From: Sinonovacula constricta
Taxonomy: Eukaryota > Mollusca > Bivalvia > Cardiida > Solecurtidae
Direction: 5' to 3'
Length of the DNA stretch: 64,000 nucleotides
Assembly (NCBI GenBank): GCA_007844125.1
Contig: CM017558.1
Span: 52,511,334 to 52,575,333 of the forward strand
Position 1 is the stretch's first letter. Each line of letters opens with the position of its first letter. Under the pieces are notes generated by a model, which had not been told where the DNA came from, made no database searches, and saw nothing but the letters and a program-made list of their open reading frames with translations. Shown here piece after piece: positions 19,489 through 33,100 of the stretch. Made by a program: the position numbers and the translations under genes.

Positions 19489-22400
19489 ATTGTGTAAGAT
19501 ACAACTCAGAATGCGTCTTGCGTCAATGAAACTGAATCTGATGTCAAAGAGGCTTCTGGTGATGAGCGGAAGTAGAAGCGCTGAAACTTGATCTCCACAG
19601 CTAAGTTCAGATCCTTCACTAGTTCAGTCCATCTTGTTTGTATGTCGTCTGGTATTGGTGAATACTAGTTAAACTTTTTCCGCTAAATTTCTTGTCACAG
19701 TATTTTTGCATGAACCATAACAAAACCAAGAATTCCAACAGGGTTGTATATGCGTGAAGTCTGCTGTAAAATTTCTCTTTTTGTGCAAATATCTATGTCC
19801 GGAATGTTTTTGCCTGCAAACATTAGCTCGTCAGTTGTTACACACAGGTGCATGCTAAGTATCTTGGTTAACTGGTCTCTGTCTTAAAGACCTGACGCTA
19901 ACGTCGTCTGTTTCAACTTTGCACTGCTGGAAGACCATGATCGTAAGTAGAATCCATCTGACAACATATGTCACATGATTTCTGACAGTATTCTATGGCC
20001 ATTTCTTCTTGTGGTAACGATGTTAGGATATTGTCCACGCACAGAGCAAATCAGTTACCCAGCATAAGTTGCTTTCAAGATGTCTTTGTATTGTCGCATT
20101 TAATATGAATGGAGAAAATGTGGCTCCAAATAATACCGATTTGAAATGGTTTGTAGTGCCCTTGTAGGATCCATTGGGTCAGTCAGCCATAGAATTCTTG
20201 TGAAATCTCGGTCTTTTTCATGCAAACCAACATGTAGAAATACCTTTTCTATGTTGCTAGAAATCCTGTATTCATGCAGTCAAAATCTCAGTAGAATGCT
20301 ACTCAAGATATTTAACTCAGGCGGTGTAGCTTCCAAACAGTCATTTAGACTTGTTTACAGCTACAATCATAAACTACTTGGATGGGTGTCAGTGCACAGT
20401 CCTTTCTTACTGCATGGTGGGGTATGTAGTGTACTTTTATCTGTTCAAGTCATTGTCTGGAACTCACTCTATGAATCCTTTAATTTCCTGTTCTACGATG
20501 ATTTTCCCATAGTGCCTTAGCTTTTCCGGTTCCTTGTTAAGACGAGCAATAATCCTTTCTGTTCTCCTTTTCCTGAAGTGGTAATTGGACAATTAATGCT
20601 CATGGTCAGATTTCCAAGGTAACGTCGCTACATACTGGTCATTTTCCAATATTATACATGTCTGTTTGTATGGCTCTAGTATGTTGTATCTGGTCTGTTT
20701 AGGGATCTGTTCACAATCTCCTAAACTTTTAAGATTCCAAAGCTTCTCGAGGTCATAAACTTGAAGAGGTGTTGTAATTAAGTTCATGATACATGCATGC
20801 TTCTTCTGCATATGCGCAGCCGCAAGTGGTCCCGAAAGAAGAAATCCTAGCTTCGACGCCACAGCTGTTGGACCAGTGCATGTATAACTGTATCCTGGAT
20901 GATATTGCAAAAGTAATCAGTGCCTACTAAAACTTCAATTTCGAACATGTCGACTGACACCACATTGTGAGCCAACGTCATCACTCTCAAGTATGGTAGC
21001 CGAGTGACTTGCCTCTGTGGTCTGTTGTTTAATGGTGAAGCTATTGTCGGTACTATTAGAACATTCAGTGCTATTAACTAATCATCTACGGTTTTAACAT
21101 GTACTCTAGCCTTGTCACACTGATGTACAGACTGCAAAGAGCTTCCAAATGATGCCAGGTATATTACTTCACTTCTGGTGTGCACAACTTAAAGTCTGTG
21201 TGCCAACTTCTCTGTAATAAACGATCTCTGCGACCTCATCAAACAGGACATTTGCATATACACGCCACTCGTCGGTGCAGATCGGTGCTACAGCCGTCTT
21301 CAGTAAAACACTCTGCGTCAATTCACATGACGTAGTATGTAACGTGAAAGTGGTTGGCTGTGATGGCATTACTAGAAACAGTGGAATTAGAGGACACATA
21401 TTTTCAATGTTTGCATGCTGCAGAGTGTTGGTGTGGTGCTGTAGTATGATTGTCAAAACATATGCTAGTGTGATGTTTGCTATTGCATGTATGACAGCTG
21501 AAATGTAAAGGGCAATTTGATGCTTTGTGAGTGTGAACAGTTGAAACTGATTTGTTTGGTAACCGTATTCTTGCACTGTAATCCTTCACTTAAAAGCAGT
21601 CAGCAGGTAGATGATTTTCTTCACAATACGCGCATTTCGGTTTCTGATCAGGTACCTGTTTCTACTGACGGTTCCGTGTAACCCGATGGTTTTTGGGGCT
21701 TGCACTGGTGTGAAATGACACCGTGGGGATGTGCATGCCTGGTTGCTTCGTATCATCTAATCCAGCCTCAATGTTTAATTCCTGATTAAAGGCTTTCCAA
21801 AGATCACACAATGACCACTTTTTGGGTTTGTTTCCAGTTGATCATAGAAATTTCATAAGCTGTCAATTTGTGAACTCAGGCAAATGTAACAAGGCTTGCA
21901 TGTGGGCATGTATATGCCAAACCTATCTGTGAATAACTCTACTGCCTTGGTGTAATTAGCATTTGTCAAGCTGAACCCCGCTACAGCTCTGGCTGCATCA
22001 CCTTCTGAGATTTAAGATACGTACAATTTTATACATCAGTCAAGTGTGAGTTCCAATGAACAGTGCGTTAAATGAATCCCAAAAACTATGCCATTCAAGG
22101 TTATCACCTGAAAAGGTGGGCAATGTTGGGGTTGGCAGTTTATGATTACGTAAGTATGTTTTTTGGACCGTTTGATTCTGCAAAACCGTGTTGTTAATTA
22201 CTGGATGAATGGTTACATCTCCCACGTGTGTCGGCCCATATTGTGTGTATGAATTTTGCTGGTGTTAACCCTGCTACGTTGGTCAGGTTGTTGCTGGTGT
22301 TCTCCTGTGAATTGTCATCTTGAGTGCTCCTTAGATCTCAACCCGTATCCTTAGCTGGATGGTGTAATCCTCAGTTGATAGAATCTCATCTGTAATCTTC

Positions 22401-22610
22401 GCGTTATCTACTGCACTTTCTCGTCAATGTAGCTAGTATCTCAAACTTCTCTTCAATACTTCTCAACAAAGTTTGGCACTTCAGTAACTTTGATTCCTCT
22501 TTTGCCACTTCAAATTGTTCAAATCTCGTTGAAATTGCACGCCTATGCGCTTCTTGTATGGATAGAATTTTCTCTAGCTTCATGTTGCTTGATGGTTTCG
22601 TCATGGCACC
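19480..22610 (-). pseudogene. Decayed BEL/Pao retrotransposon, 5' two-thirds only
   Basis: Broken frames on the minus strand follow BEL/Pao order. The gag start is near 22603 (MTKPSSNMKLEKILSIQEAH). The gag motif LPTFSGDNLEWHSFWDSF is at about 22070-22140. A zinc-knuckle region CHTCNSKHHTSIC lies near 21480. The protease-side block VLLKTAVAPI ... ANVLFDE follows at about 21240-21310. RT-side motifs are SKLGFLLSGPL, DLEKLWNLKSLG and YVATLPWKSDH at 20593-20850. A late pol stretch (PDDIQTRWTELVKDL) sits near 19620. Frameshifts and stops separate these pieces, and RNase H, integrase and the 3' LTR are missing. It is a dead, truncated copy, much older than the gypsy element. Confidence 0.82.
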
Positions 22611-22673
22611 AAAATGAGGTGGATGTACTCAGTTGCGAAGATACAACTCAGAATTTGTCTTCCAGGTTCAACC

Positions 22674-22721
22674 TTTTTTTTGACTCTACATAAAACATAT
22701 ATATATGGAAGTGACATCACA
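22674..22721 (-). repeat. Inverted repeat flanking the BEL fragment, right arm
   Basis: It is the reverse-complement partner of 19441-19488 (TGACTCTACATAAAACATAT, then TATGGAAGTGACATCAC). It sits at the 5' end of the BEL remnant, where an LTR is expected. A (CA)n/(TA)n microsatellite follows at 22728-22770. Confidence 0.7.
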
Positions 22722-22733
22722 TTATAAACACAA

Positions 22734-22768
<35 letters not shown>

Positions 22769-23499
22769 ATTGGAAGTGATATATGTATAATTGTGTATTC
22801 TGACAAGAAGATTTTCACAGTTTTTCTATATTGCCTTTAATGAAAATGGCCATGCTCCTGGCCATGATCAAAACTGTTTAAACAACTTTTCGTTCCCCCT
22901 GCCTGCTGAAGCTACTGAGGAAGTTTGGTTGAATTTGGGCCAGCAAGATTAGGAGATGTCATTTAAACCATATTGATGGACAAGTAACACGTGACACTTA
23001 ATGATGGATAGTGTGTGATTACAATAGCTCACCTTGAGCATAAGCTAAAAATAGTGAATTCATTTCAAAATATTAACTTATGATTTTCACTGGTTTGAAT
23101 CTGGAAATGCTCCCGAATTTGATGTTTGATAATATAAAATATTAAATAACAACACAAGCAAAAGCCATTTTTAATGGTAGCATTAATGAAAAACAAGCAA
23201 TAAAAAACAAACATTTTATTTACTTATGTATAACAATATGTATATTTTGGTCTATAACAATAACAAACATTAATATTGCACACAAAATTTTAGTAGATAT
23301 AGCACTAAAGGGATCTCTCTATCAGACCATCTTAATATCATTTTTAAACAGTTCTTAAAATTTAATCTAACAAGATAATCGTGATAACGAAATCATAATT
23401 TCAACTTGAATGATGAAAGATTTGCAGCATACGGTGTTTGAATCAATTACCTAAAGTTTGATAGTTGAGCATGCTAACCAGTCAAAGAACTAAATTTGC

Positions 23500-24900
23500 A
23501 GGCATTATGTTCACGGGTTTACAAAAAGGGCACTACAGGCTGAGTGTGCAAGCATTATTTCCACAGGTTCAATAAGTGGGAACTACAGGTTGACTGAAGG
23601 CATTATTTCCACAGGTTCATTATGAGGACACTACAGGTTGACTGCAGGCATTATTTCCACAGGTTCAATAAGTGGGAACTACAGGTTGACAGCAGGCATT
23701 ATTTCCACAGGTTCAATAAGTGGGAACTACAGGTTGACTGAAGGCATTATTTCCACAGGTTCATTATGAGGACACTACAGGTTGATTGCAGGCATTATTT
23801 CCACAGGTTCAATAAGTGGGAACTACAGGGTGACTGAATGCATTATTTCCACAGGTTCAATGACTGGGTACTACAGGTTGACTGCAGGCATTATTTCCAC
23901 AGGTTCAGAAAGTGGGAACTACAGGTTGACTGAAGGCATTATTTCCACAGGTTCACTATGAAGACACTACAGGTTGACTGAAGGCATTATTTCCACAGGT
24001 TCAATAAGTGGGAACTACAGGTTGACTGAAGGCATTATTTCCACAGGTTCAATAAGTGGGAACTACAGGTTGACTGAAGGCATTATTTCCACAGGTTCAC
24101 TATGAGGACATTACAGGTTGACTGAAGGCATTATTTCCTCAGGTTCAATAAGTGGGAACTACAGGTTGACTGCAGCCATTAATACCACTGGTTCAATAAG
24201 TGGGAACTACAGGTTGACTGAAGGCATTTTTTCCACAGGTTCACTAAGAGGACACTACAGGTTGACTGAAGGCATTATTTCCACAGGTTTAGATAGTGGG
24301 AACTACAGGTTGACTGAAGGCATTATTTCCACAGGTTCACTATGAGGACACTACAGATTGACTGAAGGCATTATTTCCACAGGTTCAATAAGTGGGAACT
24401 ACAGGTTGACTGAAGGCATTTTTTTCCCCACAGGTTCAATAAGTGGGAACTACAGGTTGACTGAAGGCATTATTTCCACAGGTTCACTATGAGGACACTA
24501 CAGGTTGACTGAAGGCATTATTTCCACAGGTTCTCTAAGAGGACACTACAGGTTGACTGAAGGTATTATTTCCACAGGTTCAATAAGTGGGAACTACAGG
24601 TTGACTGCAGGCATTATTTCCACAGGTTCACTAAGAGGACACTACAGGTTGACTGAAGGCATTATTTCCACAGGTTCACTATGAGGACACTACAGGTTGA
24701 CTTAAGGCATTATTTCCACAGGTTCACTATGAGGACACTACAGGTTGACTGAAGGCATTATTTCCACAGGTTCAATAAGTGGGAACTACAGGTTGACTGA
24801 AGGCATTATTTCCACAGGTTCACTAAGAGGACACTACAAATTGATTGCAGGCATTATTTCCTCAGGTTCATTAAGTGAGAACTTCAGGATGAATGTGCAT
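23500..24900. repeat. 48-bp minisatellite, about 29 copies
   Basis: The unit is GGCATTATTTCCACAGG followed by TTCAATAAGTGGGAACTACA and GGTTGACTGAA. The spacing of 48 bp was checked (for example 23647 and 23695). Two variant classes are intermixed: CAATAAGTGGGAACTACAGG and CACTATGAGGACACTACAGG. Edges are diverged (23503 and 24880-24990). Because 48 is a multiple of 3, a chance frame opens at 24118-24345 with a 16-residue repeat; I do not call it a gene. It lies 350 bp beyond the SNX25 stop. Confidence 0.95.
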
Positions 24901-25244
24901 GCATTAGTTTCACAAGTCTAATAAACTGACACTACGGTTAAATGTGCATGGATTAGTTCCACAGGTTCAATAAGTGAGCACTATAGGTTGACTGTGCAGG
25001 AACCTTTGAAAACCTTTAAAAACCCATAATAACATTTAACTGATATTTTTGTTTTATAACTTTCAAAAAAGTTCATTTTTAATCGCGGATTTAAATATTT
25101 GTTTGTAATGGATATAACACATAATCAGTTTGCTGTAATTTTTCAAAATGTTAACTTTTTGTCAGCTGTTTGTTTAAACAATCAGCGTGAGTTCTAACAT
25201 AGAGGTGAATGGTTTCAAATGTTTCTATAAATGATAACTGGTCA

Positions 25245-28200
25245 CTATTTAAAAATGTTGACAGGTACCGGTATATAACCAGAACCAGTCTGTGTGTCAG
25301 TTCCACTTCCACTCAGAACTAATGGTGTGTCATCCTGGGTATCACTCTGCAGCAAGTCCCGTAACTCTGGGTCCAAATGACTCAACAGCAGCCGAAGCAA
25401 CATCTGTCAACAGAGGAATACAATTATAATTACCCTTGTAATTGGTTTTAATTGAAAATGCTGCTAATCGGTACTATCATTACATAATATCTTCTATTAC
25501 ATGTGACACATTTTATTCTGTTTGAAAAGATTTACCACAAAGGCAACATTTTGAGGGGTGATGAAGACTGTGTGGTATATGAAAATGCTCTTCAAAATAT
25601 AACATTTTTTTTATTAAGTTATATGTAACCTCTTGAAGTGACCATTGGAAATCAAGGATTTTCAGGAAAAAGACAATCACCATAGTGTTAATAAGTCACT
25701 TGTTTAACATACGCTCCTGGAGATGCAATTACCTTAAATATGAATCTGATCCCAAAATGTAACACATGACATACCGTCAAAGGAGTAGCAGTAAGATGGT
25801 AAAGTTTGACTGACTTGCTGTGAAAAATGGCAAAGTTATGGTCGAGACACTTGTATATTACACAAGTATCAATTTATGAGGAAGGAACTTCAATATGACC
25901 TTAATTGCTGCACCTACAAACTTTATGCAAAAAACACCTTAAAGTATAAGTCTGTAAGATAATGATGTTTGACAGATTTACTGTTAATAATATATTAGTT
26001 ATGTCTGTGACAGGGAAATGGGATGTACATATACACTTTCTCAATTATTCTGCCTTCCCAATAACTGTCAATGTACTTACATAAAAAAGATGTTTATTCA
26101 AGCGGACATCTTGAAGAACTTCAAACATTTTTATTGTACCTCTCCTTGCATTTTCTTCTCCAACTAAACTCTTCACAGCATCTGGAATTCAAAAGGCATT
26201 TGTACACCACTTTCAAGCTATAAAACATTTTTTAATTCATCATACACCAGAGTGAAAATAAACTAGTCGCTTTATTAATTATAATGAGAATAAACTTAAT
26301 ATTTTAATACAGCATGTTTAGAAAGTCTGCAGGGTTATATGAAAGATGCATATTATCACTACTAAGAGATTTAAAAAAAAGAAATCCTATTATTTAAAAA
26401 ATTTAACATGCATTTGCCTGTAAATTCTTCCGAGAAGTATATATCTTAGTATCCTACACAAGACCTATTGCCAGGTAGTACTATCTGAGAACTGGTTCTA
26501 CCAAGAAAGTATGCAGTCAAGAGGGATTATTACTGATATAACTCGTTGCCCAATAGAAAATACACCAAAACATTTCAATTGTATAACATATAAATCCTAC
26601 CTGGTTGTATAGACAGGAACTTTTCCTTAGCTTTGAGTCGTCTCTCTAGTTTCTCCATTGGTGAAGATTCTGGGAGGGGCGGGGCCAATTCCCCCTGGGG
26701 CCACAGAGAATCTTTCAGCAGCCGGATGTAGTAGATCACCATCGACTCTGAGAAGATCCATTGGATGGTCTCCCTTAGCTGCCTAGAATAAAGGGAAAAA
26801 AACTTGTGACAAATACATGAAAGGCTTGGCTTGAATTAAAAAAACACACTTTTGGGGGAGCCCATGACCTGCAGTGCATTGGTGGTTCTAACCAGATATT
26901 TGCTCTAGTTCTTTCTCTACCATAACAGCTGGACGTAGCTATATTGACCATAATTGGTAGCTACTCTGCATTTCAAAAACAAAACCAACAAAACAAAATA
27001 TGGTCATTTTAAGGTCAGAGTAGAATCATCAGGCCCCTTAGGTCAGCTAGAAGACACCACATGTATATGAAAGTTGTCACCCTGACTGTGACTCAAACCC
27101 AAGCAGTGAGGGCAGCGGAATTACAAGTTAATGCCTCTTAACCCTGGGCAAATGGTGCCTAGATCATATGTCCATCCAATGTTGAGTATTTGAGTTTATT
27201 TTTGCTTTACTGATAGTCTATTGTCTACTTTCCAGTTATTTTTAATAATATATTTGATGGTACTGTCCAGGCTATATGCCGTGCAAGAGTAGAAAGACAT
27301 TTTAAACTAGTTTTACAGTTAAACTTAAGTCCAACACACTACTGAATATGTAGACACAAACCATTTTTGCACATTCTACTCCCCAGAGAATCTTAAAAGG
27401 CAGGTGCCTCCTATGAGATGGTCATGACACATTGTTAATTACTGCCTAAATCTTGATCAATACTTTCAAACCATTTTCTAAGGAGAGTGATTGTATTTAC
27501 CAGTAAACAAAAGTTACTTAAATAAAACATATTACTGAAGTAATGGGCATTATTGACATCAGCTGACTCCTACAGGCTAGGCCAAATGGCCCACACTAAA
27601 CATATCATACATTATGAAACATACCTGTTGATGGATCTGCCAAACGTGACCTCTACAAAGGTGATGAAACTCTTGCGGAACCACTTAAACATGCCATGGA
27701 GTTCATACACCTCATCTATTAGGCTGTACATGGGCTCAGCTATAGAGTCCTTTGACCTGTCCTCTGACCTAAGAAAGATAAATTTGCTGATTTTATTGTG
27801 TGTGGATATATTATCATATATATGAAACATAATTCCTCCCACCCACACAATCATGATATTGTTTTTAAACACAAACACAATGATGGAATATTTGCAACAT
27901 CCAGATATTTTGATTAGCGATGTTAACAAATATTCGAATATCATAACGGTATTCGAGTAGAAATCAAGGGATTCGAATAATTGATAATTTTTATTCACTT
28001 ATTAACGTTTGCTATTTTCGTAAAAATAATAAAATCGTATTTCTGTATTTGACCGTATTGTCACTAAATGATTGAAGCACGCTGGTGATGTGTGACTGTG
28101 CTCGATAGAGGCAGAGGTGGTAGGCTACAATTTCGGCCATCTGGTTAACAGTATACAATCCAGAGTATTATGTCTCCTCATGCTACCCCCTTCTGTCTCT

Positions 28201-30161
28201 CGCACAACCTAGACCTAGTTACATCACACACACAGCAGTGATAACAGGTTGTCAGTTTTCAATAAACACACATGCCAGTTCATCGGGCATTCAGCTTATT
28301 TAGTTACGGAAGACTGATTCTACTCTCTTCAATTGGGATCGCTGGTAATTAATGAAACACATTATACCATGCATATTTTCATATCAGTCCACCAGAACTT
28401 ATTTCATTTTTAATTACACAACAAGATTACTTTCAAAACAAAACTTTAATTTCATTTTCTTATAACCACTATTGCACAGGGGTATACAATACCACGACAT
28501 CTGCAATTTTCTGTCACCGCGATTTTCTGCTCAACAATTTTCTCGATGTCATAAACCTACACGAGTAAAACAAATCTATATATTCATCGGCATTTAACCT
28601 TTATATATTACCTTCCAGTTTCTGGCTAGAGAAATTACATTGGTCTCTTGCAAATGTTTTTGGAATGAATGTTAAATACAAATACGCAATTATTTATAAT
28701 TTTATACATGTATGAAATTAATTCATATTTTCCTAGAAGTCTCCCATATGGGATTATATCTTTAAAATTATATATGTGTTACTTTAAAAGTCGGCATTCG
28801 GCATCTACTATAATTTGGCACATTATTCTAATTCATTATAAGTCAAAACGAAAAACAAATTATCAACGTAGCGGTCATCTTTGCATGTTTGTTTTTGACA
28901 CATAAACTAAAGTGAGCAAGCTAGTGAGTGTATTATGCAAAATTCTTAAATTATTTATATATTATATCGTTGAAAAATGTATGCTAAATAAACAACATAA
29001 TCTCAAGTCATTATTATAAAATAAATTACTTTGTTTAAGTAAGCCAACATATTTTATAATTGATACCCTTCATTCCAGCTAAAACTAACTTGTTGTTTTA
29101 GTGCAGGGATATTTTTAACTTGATGGTCTCGCTTATTGAAATGTAACAACATCAATCTTGTAATTCTGACACTAACCAATCGCAATCCGTTATTGTCACT
29201 TGTGTATTTGTAACTAAGTGTCGCTAATTGACATTTTATGGCTTCGGATTAACACCTGATCGATCCTCTTTTAACCAGCCAATAACAATTTAACAAAGAT
29301 CCGACCACCAACCAATAAGAATCACAGTCGATCCTGTATCACCTGTACCTAGACTCTGAAAATGCCTCCTAAAGCAAGTTCCGACGTGTGGATCACACAT
29401 TAAATCAGACTTTTTGAATTGGCCGAATTTACTTGCAAGTTATCGGTGACCAAGAAAAGTAACACAGCTTACAGTTCTTCAATATAAACATAATATTGGC
29501 GGAGTGATTATGTTGTCATATGTACTTCCATCGTTGTTTCAAAATTTTAATGGGGCATAATTCTTCTTGCTCTTCCTCAAAAGTTAGGTGAGAAATGTAA
29601 ACATTCAAAGAAAATATAAATAAAACGCTCGTTAAATGTTAGGCCGAATTATTTTGTTATGTGCCACTCTGATGCAAATTTGTTTCAAATAATCGAATAT
29701 TATTCGAATACACATAATGAATATTCGAATATCATGTTAGGATTTGATTTACATCCCTAATTTTGATGGAAGGAGAAAGAAATTTGTTATATTATTGCTC
29801 TGACCAGGACTTAGATCCTCTTGGGGTTTGTACACATAATCAACAATGTTTATAAGGTCTTGGCTGCTGAGTCTCTGGACCTGTCTTACAACCTAAGAAA
29901 GGGAAATAATCTTGTTTGTCTTGATTTGTATGCTGTTAAAATAGAAAGAAAAAGATGATGCCAGTCTGGGTTTCAAAAACAAAGTATTGTTTGCTTTCAA
30001 GGCTTGGCTGTAGTCCTTCAATTAAATCTCTGACATAAGAAAGAAACTAAAAATTGTTTTGTTTCATTTTCATATATATTACAAAGAGAAAGATTTACCT
30101 GTCCTCTGCAAAGAACTGTAACTCTTCATCAGCATCTTTATTTTCAGATCCTAGAGGAAAG
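25245..30161 (-). CDS. SNX25: SNX25 exons 17-21: acidic linker and nexin-C domain
   Basis: Exon 17 (30099-30161) is a short acidic linker (SENKDADEELQFFAED). Exons 18-20 give AEPMYSLIDEVYELHGMFKW, FRKSFITFVEVTFGRSINR, IQWIFSESMVIYYIRLLKD and LVGEENARRGTIKMFEVLQD. Exon 21 (25245-25403) gives LLRLLLSHLDPELRDLLQ and a polar tail ending PVNIFK. This is the sorting nexin C-terminal domain. It is conserved to the stop at 25247-25245. A possible ATTAAA lies at 25083-25078. Confidence 0.88.
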
Positions 30162-33100
30162 CTGAAACAGGTATCATGGTTTTTATTAATTACATGTTCA
30201 GTCAATTTAAACATATATGGCAAACAAAAAACAAATCCAAGATTAAATAACAGCAACTCCTATCTTAGGCCTAAAATGAAGCATTTTAATTAGTTATCTT
30301 CTGTATCTCATTAGCAGAATTTACATGTTCTTAACTATAATGTTTAGAAATTAAGAATCTTTTTTTAATTTTCAAAATAGCTGTGTACATACCAAATGAT
30401 AAAACACTAAAGACTAGTTTGAATGGCAAATTAAACTTGTTTGAGTTCAGAACAATTCCACAATGAAAATAAGACCATTATGTCACAGACTCGAGTCCAA
30501 AAATTAACAGGAAGTATATATCATCAGTATACTGCTTTCGAAATTTTCAATGACAGGGTTTATTTAAATAACACTTTGAAAACTTGGTTAAAATATTTGA
30601 AACCTATTTTATTTTGGTAATGAAATTTACAAAATATTGTTTCAATGACTTGCATCCAAATCTTACACTTGCTAGCTCTACAAAAATGACATTTTTTAAA
30701 ATTCCTGTTCAAGCCTTTGCAAAACATCATTTAAAATCATTTTGTAGATCATTTTTTCATTTACATTTAAAAAAAAATTACTTGATGCATATATTTTAAA
30801 AATGATCGCAATTCAATGATCTTTTCAATGACGAATATAAGGAACAGGATTTGTGGATATCTGAGTACTCGGTTACTTGCAGCAGCATTACTATTTAATA
30901 ACTGCCAAGTGTCAATAACATGCAAAAACAACAAAGCCAAAGCAATGGAACAGGACCTACTTTTTGAGAATATTTCTGAGGAAGGTACTTTTCTTCTCCT
31001 GTGCAGGTTGTTGAAAGTAGTCTGGTGTAGGGGTCAGGAACCCATACAGAGCCTCACTCTGGGCTAGTCGCTCATCCTTCATGATTGTCTGGAACAGAAA
31101 CACATGTGCATTGTTTTGTTTTAATGTTTGTCTGCTGATCATGACATAATTGGACTTAGGCAAAAAGGATCCAGAGGAGACAACTAACAGCTCGAACTAC
31201 ACTACTCTTTGTGGTTAAGTCTTTATCAAAAGCCAGATTTTATTGTATGCATGAAACGTTTAGCAAATAACTAATTTTTTAACCTATGTTGTAATCAAAT
31301 GTGGCATGATCAGGGTTAAAGAGGTCCCAATATTCAAACGTATGTCCAGTTGAGCACAGGCATCAGGACTAGGCCAATCATGGGAATGCATAAACAATTG
31401 AACCTTTATTTCATGTTTTGAAACATCTTCTTCTTTTTACTTTGAATTCTGCCTTTACGTTATGACATTACATAATAGGAGAGTAAAACATATTACTACA
31501 ATTATGAGGTTATTTGTTACTGGTACATATAAATGTTGAAAACCATATTAATTTTTTTACTGATATCTATTCCCTTTTCGAAAGATTGGAACTAATTTAT
31601 AACTGATTAAAACACTGTTAGAATGAGAGCTTAAAGCTTCCATACGGAAAGGTAATCATTCAGCATCTCCTTGGACTCCTTCAGGAACTTGTTATCAACG
31701 CCAGTAAATCGTGGAATCCTGGGCAATTCTTTATTCTTCAACCAATTTCCAGCAATCTGAATGATGAAAATAGGAGAATAATGCATTAAGAAATCATTTA
31801 GTAAGTCATTCTTTGGCTTATATTTACCAATTGATCTGGAATGCCATTTCAACCCTTACTGATAAAGCCAGCATGTTTCCAATAAATGAAAAACATTATT
31901 AGGATACTGGAATACTTAATGGTTCTCACTGGGATATGCATGCTGAAACACCCTAGTAAATATTATAGTAGTCAATGCCAGTGAAAATGTTTCCACAAGC
32001 ACAACACTTTTAAAATATTAAATAAGTGCTTAAAAATCTGTGAAAACTAGACAGAGACTAAAGGTAAGTTATGCTAATCTTGATACACATGAACACATTC
32101 AAGGAAATATGACAAAGTCCTATATGAGCAATGCAACATATACCAAAATTTGAAAAGGCATAGGACAAATGTATTCACATGCAAGCCAAATGTAAAAGTA
32201 AGAACAAATCTGTGATGAGACATTAAACAAATTGAGCAAACCCAACAGTTACTGCCGTAGAAACGGCAATAAGCAAAGGGGACCGATTGGGGTGATTTTA
32301 CTGGTTTTACAGAGCTCTAATCTTGTATTTCAAGAGGGGTTTATCAAATGCAAGCATTGAAAGAAAAAATATCTCTTTCAAAAAAAAATTTCCAAGCACT
32401 TAAGTATTCTTCAACAAGCTATAATATCATTAAAAGAAATACTCCTAATTGAGTTTTATATGTTGTAATCCAATCCCATTGTACTCTATACATACATATA
32501 TGTCTAAATTTGAGCAGGGTTCTGAGAATTTTTGTCCCACATACTTTATGTATTCTAGACAACAAGAATGTGTTGCTCAAGTAACAGTAACATATAATAG
32601 CATAAGGACAGTGTATCATAATACTCTTACCTCTCCCAGCACAAGAAAAAGCATTTAGACAGAATAATATTTTTTTCATTTTTAAAATTATGCACACTCT
32701 TCTGAAGATTTACAACACAATACTACTCCATTTTCATTGTCACTGAAAAAAGCATGCATAAATTTATACAAAATGAGTTGTTTATTGGTAAAATTTAATA
32801 ATGTCAGTATGTTACTGAAGTGCATGTGTTAAAATGACTTCTTTAGCATGGTATAGTAATGACTCTTGCCATTCTGATTTAATTGTCAGGATTTATTCTT
32901 AATTATATGCTTTAATATAAAATCTGTCAATCTCTACGCCTTAGTCAACCTTCCATTGGGATAAGTTGCATGCCAGCAAAAAGTTAAAGATAAGTTGTTA
33001 TTTGTTATACATATGATATTAAAGCATTTATCACAAATTGTTCTAATGGTATGTATGAATTTAGTAAGTAATGAATACGCCTGTATGTTCAATATTTTCC

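Noticed and set aside
24118..24345. 75-codon repeat protein with 16-residue period
   Set aside because: It is a by-product of the 48-bp minisatellite period being divisible by three. Neighbouring units contain stops.
23500..24900. Possible CRISPR-like array
   Set aside because: Units are contiguous tandem repeats without unique spacers, in a eukaryotic intergenic region. The same holds for 44878-45803.
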